Assembly: GCA_022702545.1 (NCBI GenBank)
Contig: JAHRBC010000004.1
Location: 4,742,001 to 4,806,000 of the forward strand
Reading direction: 5' to 3'
DNA length: 64,000 nt
Origin: Phycomyces nitens
Lineage: Eukaryota; Mucoromycota; Mucoromycetes; Mucorales; Phycomycetaceae
Shown: piece after piece, positions 24,898 to 37,441 of the stretch
Layout of the letters: the number at the start of each line of letters is the position of its first letter
Position numbering within the stretch: position 1 is the first letter of the stretch
Notes under the pieces: model-generated
The model's database searches: none
What the model was told of the DNA's origin: nothing
What the model saw: the letters and a program-made list of their open reading frames with translations, nothing else
Made by a program: the position numbers and the translations under genes

Positions 24898-26462
24898 GAT
24901 GAGTAGATGAACATTGAGTAAAGAGGGTTTTCTTGTATGATCGACATTGTTGTTCACTGAGAACGTGAATTGCAGGGACACGCCAATTGCTTGCGGGACA
25001 CCGACACCCTTGTGGAACCCAATATGTGTTATTATAATTTTTTTTTGCCTTGCACCAGTTTAATGTGTGCGTTCTAATTATTTTAATGACCAAGCATGGG
25101 CCAATATTGGCTATAGATTTTGAATTGACAATATAATAATATAATATATTCTATTCTATTCTGTCTATTCTGCTGATATAAAGAATAACACTTGGTCCGG
25201 GTCCCACAAATAGAAGACTATTAGGTGGGACAATAAGTGTTGATAAAAATAGTAGCCGACCAAGAGACACGTATAAAATATAAAAATATTGATCCCAGAA
25301 CGAAGCAAGATTGGTAGAGAGTGTCAGATCATTCAGAATTATCGTTTTTGGTTACCATTTGTATAAAGACAACTTTCTTTTTTTTGAATTAAAAGCAATG
25401 TTGGATATTTGTTATATTATTCTTGTACCATTTTTAAAAATGTAAAATATATATTTGTGCAATGATTATCATTATTTCTCCATGCACATAGTAGACCTCG
25501 TTACCAATCCTAATATTTTGCAAGACATTCATCTCGCAGCATTGGCTATAAAGAAGTGACACGCCGATCTGCGTAACAAAAGAAAGAAAGATCTCAAGGG
25601 TACCAGGATTGAATAGAGTTGAGATCGCCTGGGATAAATTAATATCCGTAATATAAGCTATCAGACCAATTTGTATAGATATTATAGGGATATTCAGCAG
25701 AATATATCTGATTATTGCCAAGGCAATGGTAAATATATAGTTGTTATTGGCACTGCCTATAACTCGACTCAATAGCCACAAGGCTATCGATTGGACAAAA
25801 ACACACACACACACACATTGACTTTCTAGGTGACAAGGATCTTGCAATTACAACAATATTCCCACAACGTTCCTAGTGATTCCATCTCTGCAAGATTAGA
25901 AAAACCCATTTATAATGTGCACAATCCAATGTGCTACAAAAAGCATGCGTGCAAGACATTGACCCCAATTGGTGATGTTTACCTCGGCACAATACAAAAC
26001 AGACTTTACCTTGCCATAATTATGTGTCCATATTATAAAACTGTGTGGATAAAAATAAGCCCTTTTTTTCCAAAAGAGACATTGTAAAGAGCAAATAAGA
26101 TTGAGCTTGACATGCTTATTACACTTTATCTTCTCCCTTGGAAACTTTGTATGAACACTGACAAGTCTATAGAATTCTTGAGACAATATAGCAAAAAAGC
26201 AATAGGAAAAGCAGCCAACACCTGGTTGAAATCTAGCTAGACATTAAAGAGCATTTCAAAATCCATGTATTACCATTTATCTAGTCTATCCAATACCTCT
26301 GCTTTTGGTCGATAAATGTCTTTTTATAAAGAAAACAATATTTTTTTGGATATCTTTAAAACACATACAAAAACAATAGCAGCCTCCAAGTACAATTTGT
26401 ATTCTACTCTAGACTGTATATATATATGTGTGTGTATATGGCCTTATTGCTGGATCCAATGG
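24898..26462. other. AT-rich intergenic region
   Basis: It holds AT-rich DNA, a (CA)n run at about 25800-25818 and a minus-strand hydrophobic frame (25434-25847) that lacks an ATG and which I do not call. The part at 24900-25100 should contain the RGS promoter. Confidence 0.4.
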
Positions 26463-28211
26463 TTAGATGATAACATTTTTGACCGACACGCACTCCAAGG
26501 ATACAAGACCAGCAAGAGCACTATATCTCTTCTTTTTTAAAATCTCGTTCCAGTCATAGCTACCTTTATGGATTTCAGATATACAAACATTAGCATATAT
26601 TTTCAAGAAACCTTTATTTTTTATGTTTTTACCTCGAATCCTTTGCCACTCGCTTGGCTTATTTTTGGTGGAAAGATAATTTCGATGCCAAGTTACAGAA
26701 TTCGTGTCTCCATCTTGTCCTACCGAATTGTACTGAGTTATCTTAAAAAGCACCGCTGTCTCGCAGTAGCTGCCTAGTGAGTAATTAAGCTGATATGAGA
26801 ATACGATATCAATCATCTGAAACGTATCTAGGCTGCTGTACTTCATCTGGATAGGCACCACAGCATTTTTTGCTCGTGCTATGCCAGGTATCAGTACTCC
26901 ACGAAGGAACAAGCACTTTAACTGTCTGCAGCGATTAGATAAGTATGAGAACAGACGGTAGACGGTTTGTGTGTCACGCATCCAAAATTCCTTCAAACCG
27001 TGATGCATGCCCAAAGGTTCATTTTGTTCAATAAAGACTCTCTTTGACGAAAGATGAAGAGTCTTTAGAGACGGAAATGTATCCAATATTTCGTTGATCT
27101 TGAATGTCATGAATGGAGCTGTGATTCTTAGGTCCACAAGAAGAGGACAATAACAGAGTGCTTGGGAAATGGCCAGTGTATCATGAGATCTTCCTTGTAT
27201 TTGAAGGTCAAGGCTTAAAAGGGTCTGGGAGAACTTTAGGATCTTATCGGTTGTCTCTGCTCCATCTGTCAAATCGCTTATACGTATCTTTATTGCGCAC
27301 GAAATATTCTTTATTGGTATGTTGAGCTCATGTAGCTTGTCAAGAAGCACGTGGGTCATTCTGCTTTGGCCTTCCTTATAGTTCAGGTTGATTGTGTCCA
27401 GATGTCTGAATGGGCTGTCTAGTGTGCGCATTTCTGGGTAACCATTGTAGATAACGTCTATTAGTCTGCTCATTCCTCTCTTGGATACCCATGTTATTGT
27501 CCGTATATTGGGGTATTTGTTTGCCCAATAATATAGCCACCCAAGGTCAACGTCTTTGCTGCAAAACTCTAAACATAACAGTTTCGTAGCCTTGTCCATT
27601 TTAGAGATTAAGGAAATGTCCTTGAGTGATATTGTTTCTAGGTTGATTCCAAGCTTTAGGCACTTTAGCTTTTGTAGAGATTGGTGCAATATATTGAGAT
27701 CTCTCCAGTTGAATTGCATTGTATGACCCCTTCCATTAGAAATATCCAAGTATTCAAGGTGTGGCAAGTGACAAAGTGTAAACAATATCTGATCTTTAGT
27801 AAGTGTCATTGATTTGGGTGCTCCAAATGGCTTTAAAGACTTCCAGGCAGATTTAAACGAGTGTTTTAGGGCTTTAAGGATTCCAATGTCTTTATACAGC
27901 GCTGCCTGTGCTTTGAAGACGCCAAATGCGCTTTTCTTGGCCAATTTAGGGTCTATTTGTGGTGTATGTAGGTGCAGGGTGAGTCGGCTAGTACCCTTTC
28001 TATAGTTTCTTGCATCGGGCGTGTGACGAATGAGGGTCTCGTGTAATCTATGTGCCTGGGTCGTCGATTGAATATGAATATCATCCCACAAAACCTCCAT
28101 GAATGCTATACTCCATTCTCGACAGGCCAGTCCAGCCTGTGCCAAGTCACGGACCTCCAAGAAATTGGAAATATTGTAAAGAAGCTCTAAAGGAAGTTTT
28201 GAGTTTGACAT
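26463..28211 (-). CDS. F-box/LRR protein
   Basis: A single-exon frame of 582 residues on the minus strand from ATG 28211. The N-terminal F-box reads LPLELLYNISNFLEVRDLAQAG followed by CREWSIAFMEVLWDDI. The rest holds irregular leucine-rich repeats of about 25-30 residues (LPHLEYLDISNGRGH, LQKLKCLKLGIN, FPSLKTLHLSSKRV, CRQLKCLFLRGV). F-box proteins bind Skp1 and present substrates to SCF ubiquitin ligases. Such LRR types are abundant and fast-evolving in Mucoromycota. The substrate is unknown. Its base composition is lower in G+C than the flanking conserved genes, as expected for a fast-evolving family member. Confidence 0.78.
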   Translation of the reverse strand: MSNSKLPLELLYNISNFLEVRDLAQAGLACREWSIAFMEVLWDDIHIQSTTQAHRLHETLIRHTPDARNYRKGTSRLTLHLHTPQIDPKLAKKSAFGVFKAQAALYKDIGILKALKHSFKSAWKSLKPFGAPKSMTLTKDQILFTLCHLPHLEYLDISNGRGHTMQFNWRDLNILHQSLQKLKCLKLGINLETISLKDISLISKMDKATKLLCLEFCSKDVDLGWLYYWANKYPNIRTITWVSKRGMSRLIDVIYNGYPEMRTLDSPFRHLDTINLNYKEGQSRMTHVLLDKLHELNIPIKNISCAIKIRISDLTDGAETTDKILKFSQTLLSLDLQIQGRSHDTLAISQALCYCPLLVDLRITAPFMTFKINEILDTFPSLKTLHLSSKRVFIEQNEPLGMHHGLKEFWMRDTQTVYRLFSYLSNRCRQLKCLFLRGVLIPGIARAKNAVVPIQMKYSSLDTFQMIDIVFSYQLNYSLGSYCETAVLFKITQYNSVGQDGDTNSVTWHRNYLSTKNKPSEWQRIRGKNIKNKGFLKIYANVCISEIHKGSYDWNEILKKKRYSALAGLVSLECVSVKNVII

Positions 28212-28993
28212 TGCAGATAAGCATAAAGAAATAATTTGCAACCAAGCAACAGATCATTTAATTTATCTATTAGTTCTTGTGAGAGCAAGATGCTGGTATG
28301 GCAGTAACAGATTATCTACAGTACAATGAAGGTTTTTTTTCCTGTCTTTGTTTTGAACCATGACCTTGCTTCCTTTATTTTCTGGAAAACAGTGCTCAGG
28401 ATCTAGTGTTTGGATATTTATTGGCCTATAGGCTTTGTCTAGGCACAATGTACATTTGGATAAGAAATGTAGTTTGTTTGTTTATTTATTTAAAATCTGA
28501 GGATTTGCTACAGTCTGTGCATTCAAAAAAAAAAGTGTCAAATAAATATATTCTATTGTAACCAGAGACCTTGATGTCTACTAAAATAGATACAGGCCTT
28601 TGGGGATGCTGATTATTAAAAAAAGTGGAAAGGGCACGGGCTACACAATTTGGTGTGGCAATTTGGCAATGTACTCGGCTGTGTATCAATCAGATAAGTT
28701 GCTGTATTCTATAAACACATACCAAATACGTTTTCTTGACCTTGTTTGCTCGTGGACCTTTGTGAAAGACGTTTTCTGGTTTGCAATCTGTTTTCATAAA
28801 TGCTTTGTAAATTGCCTCCATCCTTTATAAACCAGCCGTTGCCGAATCGTTTCATTGTTTATTAGTGCACATTAAAGATTGCCCTTGAATATCCTATTTC
28901 CAATCAACCCCGACTGGAGTCCCTTTTTATTATTATTTTTGCAGTTTATAAATTTGGCAGATGGATTGGTGTAAATATAAATAATATTACACC
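28212..28993. other. Divergent spacer between the F-box gene and gatB
   Basis: No gene recognised. Several short frames are open, but none shows a known motif. Promoters of both flanking genes should lie here. Confidence 0.4.
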
Positions 28994-31582
28994 ATGATCA
29001 CAATGTTGCTGTCAACCTCCCGAGTCTGGTCTCGTAGTCTAATTGTCAAAAACCGCCTTCAGCGTGCAAGCCTTGCAACTGTTACTCAAAACCATCGCTA
29101 CATCAAAGACGATTGGGAAGCCATTGTTGGAATCGAAGTACATGCCCAAATAAACTCAAATACAAAACTATTTTCAGGTACATGCGACATTAAACAGAAA
29201 AATAAATGACCATTCTCCTATAGATACACCAACGTCATTTAATGATCTTGTGAATACCAACATCTCATCCATCGATGCCGCATTTCCTGGTGTTCAGCCG
29301 GTAAGCTACACAAATTGTTTTGTTGTTTTATTATGAAATGACTAGAGTAGTAAAAAGTGTATTCATTGTAATGATCATATACACTTGAGAAAATAAAAAG
29401 TCAAAATTAATTATTCAAATTAAACAAATATAATTATTTGTACACGCTTTTCTATACCTTGTCGCAATAACCAATTTTATTTTGATAATAATAACAATAA
29501 CAATAATAGACGTTGAATGGTCGATGTGTAGAACTTGCAGTAAAGACTGCTTTGGCTTTGGAAAGCAAGGTCCAGCCAAGATCAACCTTTGATAGAAAAC
29601 ATTATTTTTATCCCGATCTTCCTCAAGGCTATCAAATCACACAGCAAAGAGGTAAAGAGATACATTTTCTACAACAATCGATATCCATGTTTTTTTTTTA
29701 AAAAAAAAAGTTGTACCGGATACCTTGTATGGATTTATTTGGGTGTATTAGAACCAATTGCCAGAGGAGGTTCCATTTCTTTAACCGAGCTGGACGGTCT
29801 TGATGAACCGATCACAGTTGGAGTTGAACAGCTGCAGCTAGAACAGGTAAAACGCAGATAAAATTAAGCCAAGAAATCGTCAATAAACACAGGGTGCTAT
29901 AGGATACTGGCAAAAGTATGCATGATATGCGCCCAGGATTTACACTTCTTGATCTCAACAGAGCTGGCACAGGATTAATGGAAATTGTGACCAAACCTGA
30001 TATGAGGTACTTGTTTATTATATAGTTTGTACCATTGGACGGTCTAAACATTCAGATGAAATTAATTTTTGAAATGTTCATTTAGATCTTCATATGAGGC
30101 AGGCCTTTTAGTAAAGAAACTACAGGCCATTCTGAGAGGCGTTGGGTCTTCCAAAGCAAATATGGAAGAGGCAAGTCATGTTTTGAATATATATATATAT
30201 ATATTAAAGATTTATAACATGAATATAGGGATCCATGAGATGTGATGTTAATGTCTCGGTTCATAAAATCGGAGAGCCATTTGGGACTCGATGTGAGCTC
30301 AAAAACTTGAACAGTGTTCGTTTCTTGTCCATGGCAATTGGTAACTTGATTTTATAAAGTGGTTTGTATTTATTTTTGTTTTATTGTAGATGCAGAGATC
30401 AAGCGTCAGATCATAGCTATCGAGCAAGGAGAAACGATTGAATCAGAGACCAGAGGTTATGATGTGGCATCTGACAAGACGTTCAAGCTGAGAGGCAAAG
30501 AGTCAGCTCTTGACTATAGGTTTATGCCAGAGCCTGATCTTCCACCACTAATTCTATCTTTGGTAAGTGTTTGGATGTATGGAACATGAAATTTATTTAT
30601 GCAATGTATCTTTTCTAGGACTATATCGAGAAAGTTGCTTCTACACTTCCAGAACTTCCTGATCAGTGTAGAGCACGTATCATGAGCCAATATGGATTAT
30701 CACTTACGGATGCAAATTCATTGCTGAATGAGCCGGGTAGTCTGTGTTTCTATGAAAAGGTAAACAAATACATCTATATATTTATATCCAAGGGACAGTA
30801 AACCCAACAAATGTCTAATTAGTCCATGTATAGGTGTGCATTGGCCGAAACTCTCGCCTTGTAGTCAACTGGTAAACTATTTATTCTCTTTTATTCTTTT
30901 GGCAACCTATAAATGCTGATTATTTGGAATGCCTAAAGGACATTACACGAGCTGTTTGGTCAATTGGCCAGTCGTAATATTTCCTTTCAAGAAAATCCGA
31001 TTTCTGAAAAGCAAATGGGATCCCTTCTTGATCTCATTGAAAATGGAACAATTACTGGTACTGTTTTCAAGTGAAAATACAATATTATCCAAATTTTTAA
31101 TCCTATTTCTAATTCCATTATCAGGCCCTACGGGAAAGAGTGTTCTCAAGGTAATGCTCGAAGGAAATTCAAATGAAATGCCTATGGATATTGTAGAAAA
31201 GAAAGGATGGATTCGCATGGGAGATAATGCAAAGTTAAAGGCTTTGTGTGAAAATCTTGTCAAGCAGCATTCTGAAAAGGCAAGTAAATAACAACTTTAT
31301 GTACGACTATATACCATGACTAACAAGCTATTTAAATTCCTTGAAACTTTTTAGGCAGAGACTATCAGAAATGGGGAACCAAAGATGTACAACTGGTTTA
31401 TTGGACAGATGATGCGGGAGACCAAAGGCTTGGCAGACCCCACAGAGCTCAATATTATCTTGTGTAGTGCACTAGGCTGTAAACTAGAAGATATGACTAC
31501 TGCTGCTACAGTAGGAAACACATCAGGAAAAAAGCAAAAAAAGATTAAGTCAAAAAAAAGCAATTTAGAGTTGCCAAAATAA
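28994..31582 (+). CDS. gatB: Mitochondrial glutamyl-tRNA(Gln) amidotransferase subunit B (GatB/Pet112), 13 exons
   Basis: Exons: 28994-29177, 29224-29300, 29510-29651, 29752-29846, 29903-30006, 30086-30170, 30229-30340, 30390-30562, 30619-30759, 30834-30871, 30939-31057, 31125-31279, 31355-31582; 550 residues. The N-terminus is a basic, Ser/Leu-rich presequence for mitochondria. Family motifs: [62 protein letters not shown] and [14 protein letters not shown]. The C-terminal part is the GatB/YqeY tRNA-binding tail. In the GatCAB/GatFAB complex it helps convert Glu-tRNA(Gln) to Gln-tRNA(Gln). Two introns (donors 30171 and 31280) are GC-AG. The extreme C-terminus is a Lys-rich extension. Transposons begin 180 bp downstream. 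Confidence 0.92.
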
Positions 31583-31765
31583 TATTATGAATAAATCACA
31601 CTATATACAGTCACTGGCAGTTGATTTACATACAGTAGCCTAAAATTAATTTTTTAAATTTAGATGGTCAACATTAAACATAGAAGTACTTCATATATAT
31701 TATTGTTAGAAACTCGTAGTTCTATGACAATATATTTTGAAGTATGTATTTTAAATAAGAACCAG

Positions 31766-31796
31766 GAGCTTCGCTCTCGTCCCCCCTAAAGGGGGG
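31766..31796 (-). repeat. Helitron 3' terminal hairpins
   Basis: The inner hairpin is cccccctaaagggggg (31781-31796). Between it and CTGG lies a second small dyad, GAGC-GAA-GCTC. Such a palindrome close to CTRR is the canonical 3' signal for rolling-circle termination. Confidence 0.7.
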
Positions 31797-31810
31797 CATC
31801 AATACCGGTT

Positions 31811-31918
31811 GGGCTCAGTCGTAGACTTCGCAAGTAATACATTTACTGGTTTGGCTCAGTCGTAGACTTCGCAACTTATATGTTTCTACTAGCTGGGCTC
31901 AGTCGTTGTTTTTACTCA
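31811..31918. repeat. Three subterminal direct repeats
   Basis: The core gctcagtcgtagacttcgc occurs near 31813 and 31854, with a shorter third copy (gctcagtcgt) near 31897, spaced about 41-43 bp apart just inside the Helitron 3' end. They may be binding sites for the element's proteins; this is inference. Confidence 0.75.
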
Positions 31919-32067
31919 TATTTGTAATATTAGAAGTTGCATGGTCACCGTATGTGTATAGCTGGTAATAGCATAAATATATATATTAAATGGGTGAAGG
32001 AGAAATAGAATCATAGGTGGCATAGGTGTATAAGGGCATAAAGTGCTTAGAGTCAATCGCATAGTAG

Positions 32068-34736
32068 TTAATTTCTTGTAAACACTTCCTTATATACTAC
32101 ATTGGCTGTAAATGTAGTTGTTGGTAGCATATTGTGATCATAGGGGGTGTCAAGCATAATCTTTATCCCAGATGGGTTCCGCGCACGGGAAAGGGCAACA
32201 TATAATTGACCATGGCCAAAAACTGGGGAAGGAAGGTATAGTCCAACACTATCCAATGTTTGACCCTGGGACTTGTTAATTGTCATAGCAAAAGCAAGAC
32301 GGACTGGGAACTGGTATCATTGGAACTCAATCGAAGCATTTGATCCAGATGGATTAAGCTTGATCTTTGGAATGAGCACCTGTTTTCCGGCATTGGACCC
32401 AGTGACAATCGTTGCCTTGATGACATATCTGCCAAGATGGCTGCATATTAGGCGGGTGCCATTACATAAACCATTTTTTGGGTCAAGGTTTCTTAGGAGC
32501 ATGATAGGACAGCCCTTTTTGAGGCGAAGGTTGTGGGGTGGCAGGGATCTGGGATCAAGAGTGTTGAGGAGCTCAATTGGATATGCCAAGAGGTCGTCTT
32601 CGTTGGTGCCTTGATCAACACTTTTATACTCTTTAAGTTCCCCAGGAAACTGGTCAAGAATAAGGTTGTTGAGCCTGGAGACTTCTGCGTTTTTTGGAGT
32701 TAGTATGACGCGACCCATAAGGAATTGAGGTGTGGAAAAATTGGAGGAGAGATTGGGGAATACAGCACTGGCCAGGTGAGTGATATTACAGCCTTGGATC
32801 AACATTGTTGATGGGATTGGAACTGTGTCAGAACCGCCTGTGGTGGGGACAACGCCACTACCTACCTGCAAGAGAAATGCCGCAAACTTCTTGAGCTCCA
32901 TTGCTTCTTTGGGAGTGTTTGCCTGGGCAATTATCATATTCTTCCTGAGTTTGAGTGTCTTTACATGTCTCCATGCACTGGCTCTGTTGATGCACTGGAA
33001 CACGATTTGGGATCTTGATGCTTGGGGGATGACAGGAAGAACCTGACAAAAGTTGCTACCAAAGACAAATAGTTTCCCACCAAATGGGACGTGCTCAAGC
33101 AATGGGTTAACAGCCATCACAATATCCTGGATGGATCTGTCTACTGCATTGAAGACATCCTTACTGATCATGGATGCCTCATCCCAAATAACCAACTCAG
33201 TTTCTCTGATCAATTCAGCCAACTGCGAATTGGCAGAAATTGAACAAATTGAACTTGTGTCAATGTCAATTGGGATTTTAAACCTTGAATGGGCTGTACG
33301 GCCACCATCTAACAGAAGGGCAGCAATCCTACTGGTTGCAACAGCAAGAGCGATTTTCCCAGTCTGGCGTACTTTCTGGAGCAAGGCATTGAAGACAAAT
33401 GTCTTTCCTGTGCCACCTGGGCCATCGACAAAAAACAGTCTTGGTGCAAGCTGAGAGGCATCAGCAGCTTCCAGTATTGTGTCATATACTGAGCGTTGAT
33501 CCTCATTATATGAAAAATGGTCAGGGCAGGGCAAGATACAGGCTTCATCATATATCTGCTGTTGTTCTTGGAATATCGGGTGAAGTGCTGAACCATTCTG
33601 GGACAGGCAAGCATTTTCTGGCAGAGGAGGAAGAACAAATCCAGTGAATGAAGCGAGGGAGAGAGAGTTTACGGACAGATGGCTTTCAATATCCCACAAA
33701 CACCTGTCATACATGTTTTGGGTCAGTTCCAAGGAAGAGTTTGCCTCATTTTGCCTGGCCAAGTGAAGAAAGTCTTCAACCATGGAAGAACAATGTGCAA
33801 TCCAGAGAGCAAAAGGGTCTGAAACCTTGCAAAAGACCAAAAGCATAGCAAATAGTCGCCTCAATGATGATAGGAGCTGGTGAGTTGCAGCCTCTTCCAT
33901 GCAATCGTTCCATTTGTTGTCATTCATTAACAGGCCTAAAGCACGGCAAGCAGCTTGATTCGTTTCAAATAAGTGGCCATCTACAGTGTGGATGTTCTTA
34001 AAACTTGTGGGGCCTTGTACATTATGTAGCAATATTCTCAAGCAATATTTTTCAATATCTCTTGGAGAAACTGCATACACTCTACCAATTGTTCCATTTT
34101 CGAATCCCTGGCATGGGGTCCACACTATGTTCTTTGGATTCCGGACATGATGTGCAGGAAAGTCAGTATACATATGGCACTGAGATTCTTGATTTGCTGC
34201 ATTATACAAAAACCACAATGTCAATGTGATATTTGTATTTGTGTGCGACAATTATTCCAGATTGTCAGGGTCATGGTAATACACCAATTGAGAGTTCTCC
34301 AGGTGGATGGCAAGTTGCTGGTGGGAAGGGTACTCTTGGTGAAGTTTAAATGAGAAGATTCTCCAACATGCTTCGGATGCCAAGACATATCGAGCATCAA
34401 GGAATTCCTCGACTTCATTGGTGTACTCCTGAGGTTGCTGGGGAGTGGCGTTGGTGGCAGACATGGACTGTACACTTGCCATTGTGCGGTCATGGCCCTT
34501 GTATACATATTTAGACAGGTATTTCACTGCAGAAACAGAAGTACTTATCTCGACATTAATGTGCATGTTGTACTTTGCACAAAGGTAATGGTTGTGGGGA
34601 ACCACCCATCGGTTATCCAACTTAATAGATCCTTTCATGACATAACTCCCGTCATTTCTTCTACAGTATTTAAGATACTCTGATTCATCCTCCACTGTCT
34701 CTTCACAAAATGCTTTAGGAAAGCGCTTCTTGCACT
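32068..34736 (-). pseudogene. Helitron RepHel helicase, C-terminal part with two in-frame stops
   Basis: One minus-strand frame with two internal stops encodes the region after Rep through the Pif1-like helicase. FPKAFCEETVEDESEY marks the Rep-helicase linker. Helicase motifs are FFVDGPGGTGKTF (Walker A), LVIWDEASM (Walker B), FGGKLFVFGSNFCQVLP and MTINKSQGQTLDSVGLYL with YVALSRAR. Stops are TAA at 34252-34254 and a TGA at 32314-32316, where an Arg/Gln codon is expected before FPVRLAFAM. The protein would unwind DNA during rolling-circle transposition. It is dead here because the Rep part and the continuous frame are gone. Confidence 0.85.
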
Positions 34737-35023
34737 TGTCAGGAACCAATCTAGGCAAAGGCAAGAACAGAGAAAACAGGCAGAGAGTTTGAAGATAGAT
34801 TCCTTTAATAAAGATGTTGTTTGCTTGATCCTTCTATGATCAAGCTCTAGGGGTATTTATATGAATATTTCTAGCTAATGTCTACTAAGATAATTATAAT
34901 GATTGGTTCTATGGAGTGTCTTTACAAGGAAAGCAAGGGAAGAATACTATTAGTCTTAGAGGTGCGATGTCTGGATCTGGTTATAATTGGTCAATCAATT
35001 TTACCAATAGGATGTTTCTTACA
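34737..35023 (-). repeat. retro1 3' LTR
   Basis: 287 bp, begins TGTCAGGAACC and ends TTTCTTACA on the + strand (TG...CA). It is a direct repeat of 41547-41833. Confidence 0.9.
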
Positions 35024-35042
35024 TCACCTCTCTCTCAAGGGC
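35024..35042 (-). promoter_or_regulatory. retro1 polypurine tract
   Basis: The minus-strand sequence just before the 3' LTR is GAGAGAGAGGTGA, purine-rich apart from one T. It overlaps the last pol codons and serves as second-strand primer site. Confidence 0.6.
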
Positions 35043-37342
35043 CTTCTTACAGAAGCTGGCTGTTGAGCCTCATATTCTTGAACTTTGGCCAATGCGTTTT
35101 GCAGATTCTCCATGGGTTCCCAGGTACGTTCTTTGGGGCCATAGCCTTTCCAGTCAACAAGATATTGTACCTTTTGGTAATGTGTCCTTTTGTCTAAGAT
35201 AGATTCGACTTCATACTCATCTTCATTATCAACTATAATTGGAGGTGACGGTGCTTGGTATCGGGCAGACAACTCATTCTGGACCACTGGTTCTAAGAGA
35301 GACACATGAAATACATTATGTATATTCATGGTTGGAGGCAACTGGATTGACTTGGTCAAGAATTGGGAATGGACCAAGGCGCTTGTAATCCAACTTGTTA
35401 CTGGGGCAAGAAGTACGGATGTTGTGACTAGAGAGCCAGACCAGAGAACCAGGAGAGAAAGTTGGTGGTACTTTTCGGTGCATATTTGCGTACTTGGAGT
35501 AGTCTTCTTGTGCCTTCTTCATATTAGTCTTGAGTTCTTTGAATAGTTCTTGCATGCTTGTAATCTTTTCTTGAACTGTTGGGAGTAAGATGTTTTGGGC
35601 AGGAGCAAAATCAAGCCTAGGATTGAATCCATAATTGGTGACAAATGGAGAGAACTTGGTGGCAGAGTGAACAGAATTGTTGTAGGCGAACTCAGCAATG
35701 GGTAGGAGTTGTAACCTGTTGTTCTGGGCATAATTGGTGTAGCACCGCAAGTGTTGTTCTAGTATCTGGTTAACTCTTTCGGTTTGTCCATCTGATTCTG
35801 GATGAAAAGCACTGGACAAGGAAGTGGTGGTACCAAGAGCTTTATGGAAGGATTGCCAGAACCGGGAAACAAACTGTGGGCCACAATCAGACACAATATC
35901 CAGAGGAACACCATGTAGTCTAACTACATTAGAGATGAACAGGTCTACTGATTCTGGTGCCGTGATAGTTTTGTTGCAAGGAATAAAGTGAGACATTTTT
36001 GAAAGTCTGTCTACTACAACCATGATGCTGTCAAAAGAACCAGAGAGTGGGAGATCGGTAATGAAGTCTAGCGATACGGAAGACCAGGGTTGTTCAGGAA
36101 TTGAGAGGGGTTGTAGCAAACCATACTTGGCATGGCGAGATGCTTTGCTGCGAGAGCAGGTCTCACATGATGCAATATAGTTCTTGACATATTTCCACAT
36201 CCCAGGCCACCAGTAAGTTCAGAATTTCTATGTGGCAAGAACCCTCTGGGACATAGATATGGCTACCTTTGTAAAGAACTTCATTATGAACAGAGAAATC
36301 AGGATGTGAAGTCAGATCTGCAATGATTTCTTGGGCCTTGGGGTCATCTTTGGTTGCTTGCTTGATAATTGCCAGGAGTTGTTGGACTTGAGAACGAAGT
36401 GTGGTTGCAGCAATTGTGAACTGTTGAGGTTTCAAAAGAGCCCGATTCTGAGTCTCCAAGACTTCATCTCCTCCTTTCGGGGCAAATTCTGGGCGGCGGG
36501 ACAGAGCATCAGGTTTACCTTGCATGTGTCCCGGTCGGTACACAATGGTAAAATCAAAGTTGGCAAGAAAGAGAGACCAGCGAACTTGGCGGCGGTTGAG
36601 ATGGCGGGTTGTAGTAAAGTACTCTAGGTTCTTATGGTTGGTGAATACAGTTACTGGGTGTTGAGCACCAACAAGGTGGTGACGCCAGGTCTCAAAAGCA
36701 TCAACGATGGCAAGCATTTCCTTGTCATAGATTTCATAGTTGATTTCGGCTGGTAAGAATTTCCGGGAAAAGAATGCAACTGGATGAAGAAGGGTATCTG
36801 GACCAATTTGAGACAGTACTGCACCAATCGCAAAGTCTGAGGCATCAGTTTCTAGGACAAATGGCTTGGTAGGGTCAGCATGAATAAGAATTGGTGCTGA
36901 GCAAAACTGAGACTTCAGGTTATTAAATGACTTTTGAGTTTCTGCTGACCACACAAAGGGGACCTTCTTGGAGAGCAACTTGGTCATTGGTAGTATTGCT
37001 TGGGAGAAACCTTTGATAAATCGACAATAATAGTTTGAAAATCCAAGGAAAACTTGAAGACTATGGACAGAATTGGGTGTTTTCCATTCTTGGATAGTTT
37101 TTACTTTGCTAGGATCCATGTATACACCGGAAGGAGAGATCTCATACCCCAGGAACTCAACTTGGTTTTTGTCAAAGACACATTTTTCCAGTTTTGCATA
37201 GAGCCCATTTTCCAAAAGGTGCTGTAGTACTTTTTGTACATGTGAATCGTGGGTATGTTGATCAGGAGAAAACACCAAGATATCGTCTAGGTAGGTAACA
37301 ACAAAATCATCAAGCATATCACGGAATACATCATTGATCATA

Positions 37343-37382
37343 CAGGGTAATCAAAAAAATTTTGTGGTTTGAATTTCCGACT
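37343..37382. repeat. Tc1/mariner left TIR
   Basis: Starts CAGGGTAATCAAAAAAATTT. It is the inverted counterpart of 38637-38676, with a few mismatches. Confidence 0.8.
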
Positions 37383-37441
37383 GCATACCTTGATATGCTT
37401 GTATTTTTCATTTTTAGTTCTTTTTCTTTAATAATCTAAAC

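Larger units (their letters stand above)
31762..34736 (-). mobile_element. Helitron, 3' part (5' end lost at the LTR retrotransposon)
   Basis: The element runs on the minus strand. Its 3' end is read at 31765-31762 as CTGG (a CTRR terminus) followed by host T, as expected for A^T insertion. About 15 nt inside lies a perfect GC-rich hairpin (31781-31796). Three subterminal direct repeats follow, then a helicase reading frame. The 5' part with the Rep (HUH) nuclease is missing because the sequence changes to an LTR at 34737. Confidence 0.75.

Noticed and set aside
25434..25847. Hydrophobic minus-strand frame resembling a membrane protein
   Set aside because: No ATG, AT-rich sequence gives Ile/Leu-rich translations by default, and the first part is a CA microsatellite.
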